A DNA stretch of 55,810 bases from Coemansia sp. RSA 1804 (Eukaryota > Kickxellomycota > Kickxellomycetes > Kickxellales > Kickxellaceae), in the NCBI GenBank assembly GCA_027578815.1, contig JANBTH010000023.1:1-55810 (forward strand), read 5' to 3'. Every line of letters starts with the position of its first letter. Within the stretch, counting starts at the first letter, position 1. Position numbers and translations under genes: made by a program. Positions 55,444 through 55,810 of this stretch are shown one piece after another. Below the pieces are notes generated by a model. It had not been told where the DNA came from. It worked only from the letters and a program-made list of their open reading frames with translations, and ran no database searches.

Positions 55444-55810
55444 TGTTATGATGACGTATGAGATGTTAACATTTGATCAAAATGTTAACATTTGATGCAA
55501 TGGTTAACATCTCATACCATTGTGAATAACATTTTTCTAATAGGATCTGATTCTTTAGTAGTGTATTCTTTTCAATAGTGAATATCAGTGCTTTTTATAG
55601 CCACCGATCATTCACTATTGAAAAAGGGGTTGGTTTCTTTAGGTAGTTTTGAATGATATTTATTAAGAAAAAGATAAGACTACGATACCAATAAGCAAGA
55701 CATTGAAGCAAGCTTGAATTCAAAGTAAAGAAAAAAGAAGTAAGCTTCCGATCACACAGTTTACGCTGGCAGTGCTTTTCTGTTTACTTGTTTACTTTAA
55801 AAAGAATGGT
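55444..55810 (+). mobile_element. LTR-like repeat, family A, copy at window end
   Basis: Starts TGTTATGATGACG with a long perfect palindrome (TGAGATGTTAAC/GTTAACATCTCA). It shares GTAGTGTA-TTCTTTT and the TTTAGGTAGT block with the copy at 53628, but its TATA-bearing palindrome tip is inverted (CTTTTTATAG). The right border was not fixed and may lie near or beyond 55740. Confidence 0.45.

Overview
The window looks like a contig from an early-diverging fungus. A Kickxellomycotina-type Zoopagomycota is my best guess, but that is inference and was not tested. Supporting signs: eukaryotic housekeeping genes (eIF3g, Prp38, SART1/Snu66, a UBLCP1-type CTD phosphatase), fungal genes (Prm1 fusion protein, App1-type phosphatidate phosphatase, fused PabA-PabB), few introns, long AT-rich spacers, frequent poly-Gln/Ser/Asn tracts, and a propionyl-CoA carboxylase beta subunit, which the better-known Dikarya usually lack.

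Layout. 0-2.6 kb: 3' part of a PhoD-like phosphatase with degenerate metal motifs. 3.2-4.8 kb: PCCB. 4.9-6.1 kb: secreted trypsin-like protease with a GPI-like tail. 7.0-8.2 kb: UBLCP1-like phosphatase. 10-12.4 kb: uncharacterised 809-residue protein. 14.3-16.9 kb: aminodeoxychorismate synthase. 17.4 kb: a 41-codon C2H2 zinc-finger ORF. 18-20.6 kb: App1-like phosphatase. 21.3-22.4 kb: a second GPI-like trypsin, spliced. 22.7-26.1 kb: one spliced ARHGAP1/Ecm25-like gene (BCH/CRAL-TRIO plus RhoGAP). 26.8-29.1 kb: SART1/Snu66 and PRP38 in tandem, both spliceosomal. 29.3 kb: tRNA-Ser(UGA).

29.7-37.0 kb is clearly more AT-rich: an ABCC transporter, a choline/ethanolamine kinase and a spliced unknown gene. 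37.7-41 kb: Prm1. 42.4-46.8 kb: two DEK_C-SWIB paralogues (UAF30/TRI1 type) flanking two small Cys-rich ORFs that are colinear paralogues. 47-51.1 kb: an SDR, a single-pass membrane protein and eIF3g. 51.2-55.8 kb: very AT-rich and gene-poor, with three copies of a 189-190 bp structured element, several LTR-like repeats and other duplicated fragments.

Functional themes: phospholipid metabolism and signalling (App1, choline kinase, PhoD-like), spliceosome assembly (SART1, PRP38), cell-surface proteins (two GPI-like trypsins, Prm1, the membrane protein) and Rho signalling. Nothing indicates an operon. All identifications come from motif reading without database searches; exon joins were worked out by hand from GT/AG sites, reading phase and family alignment.
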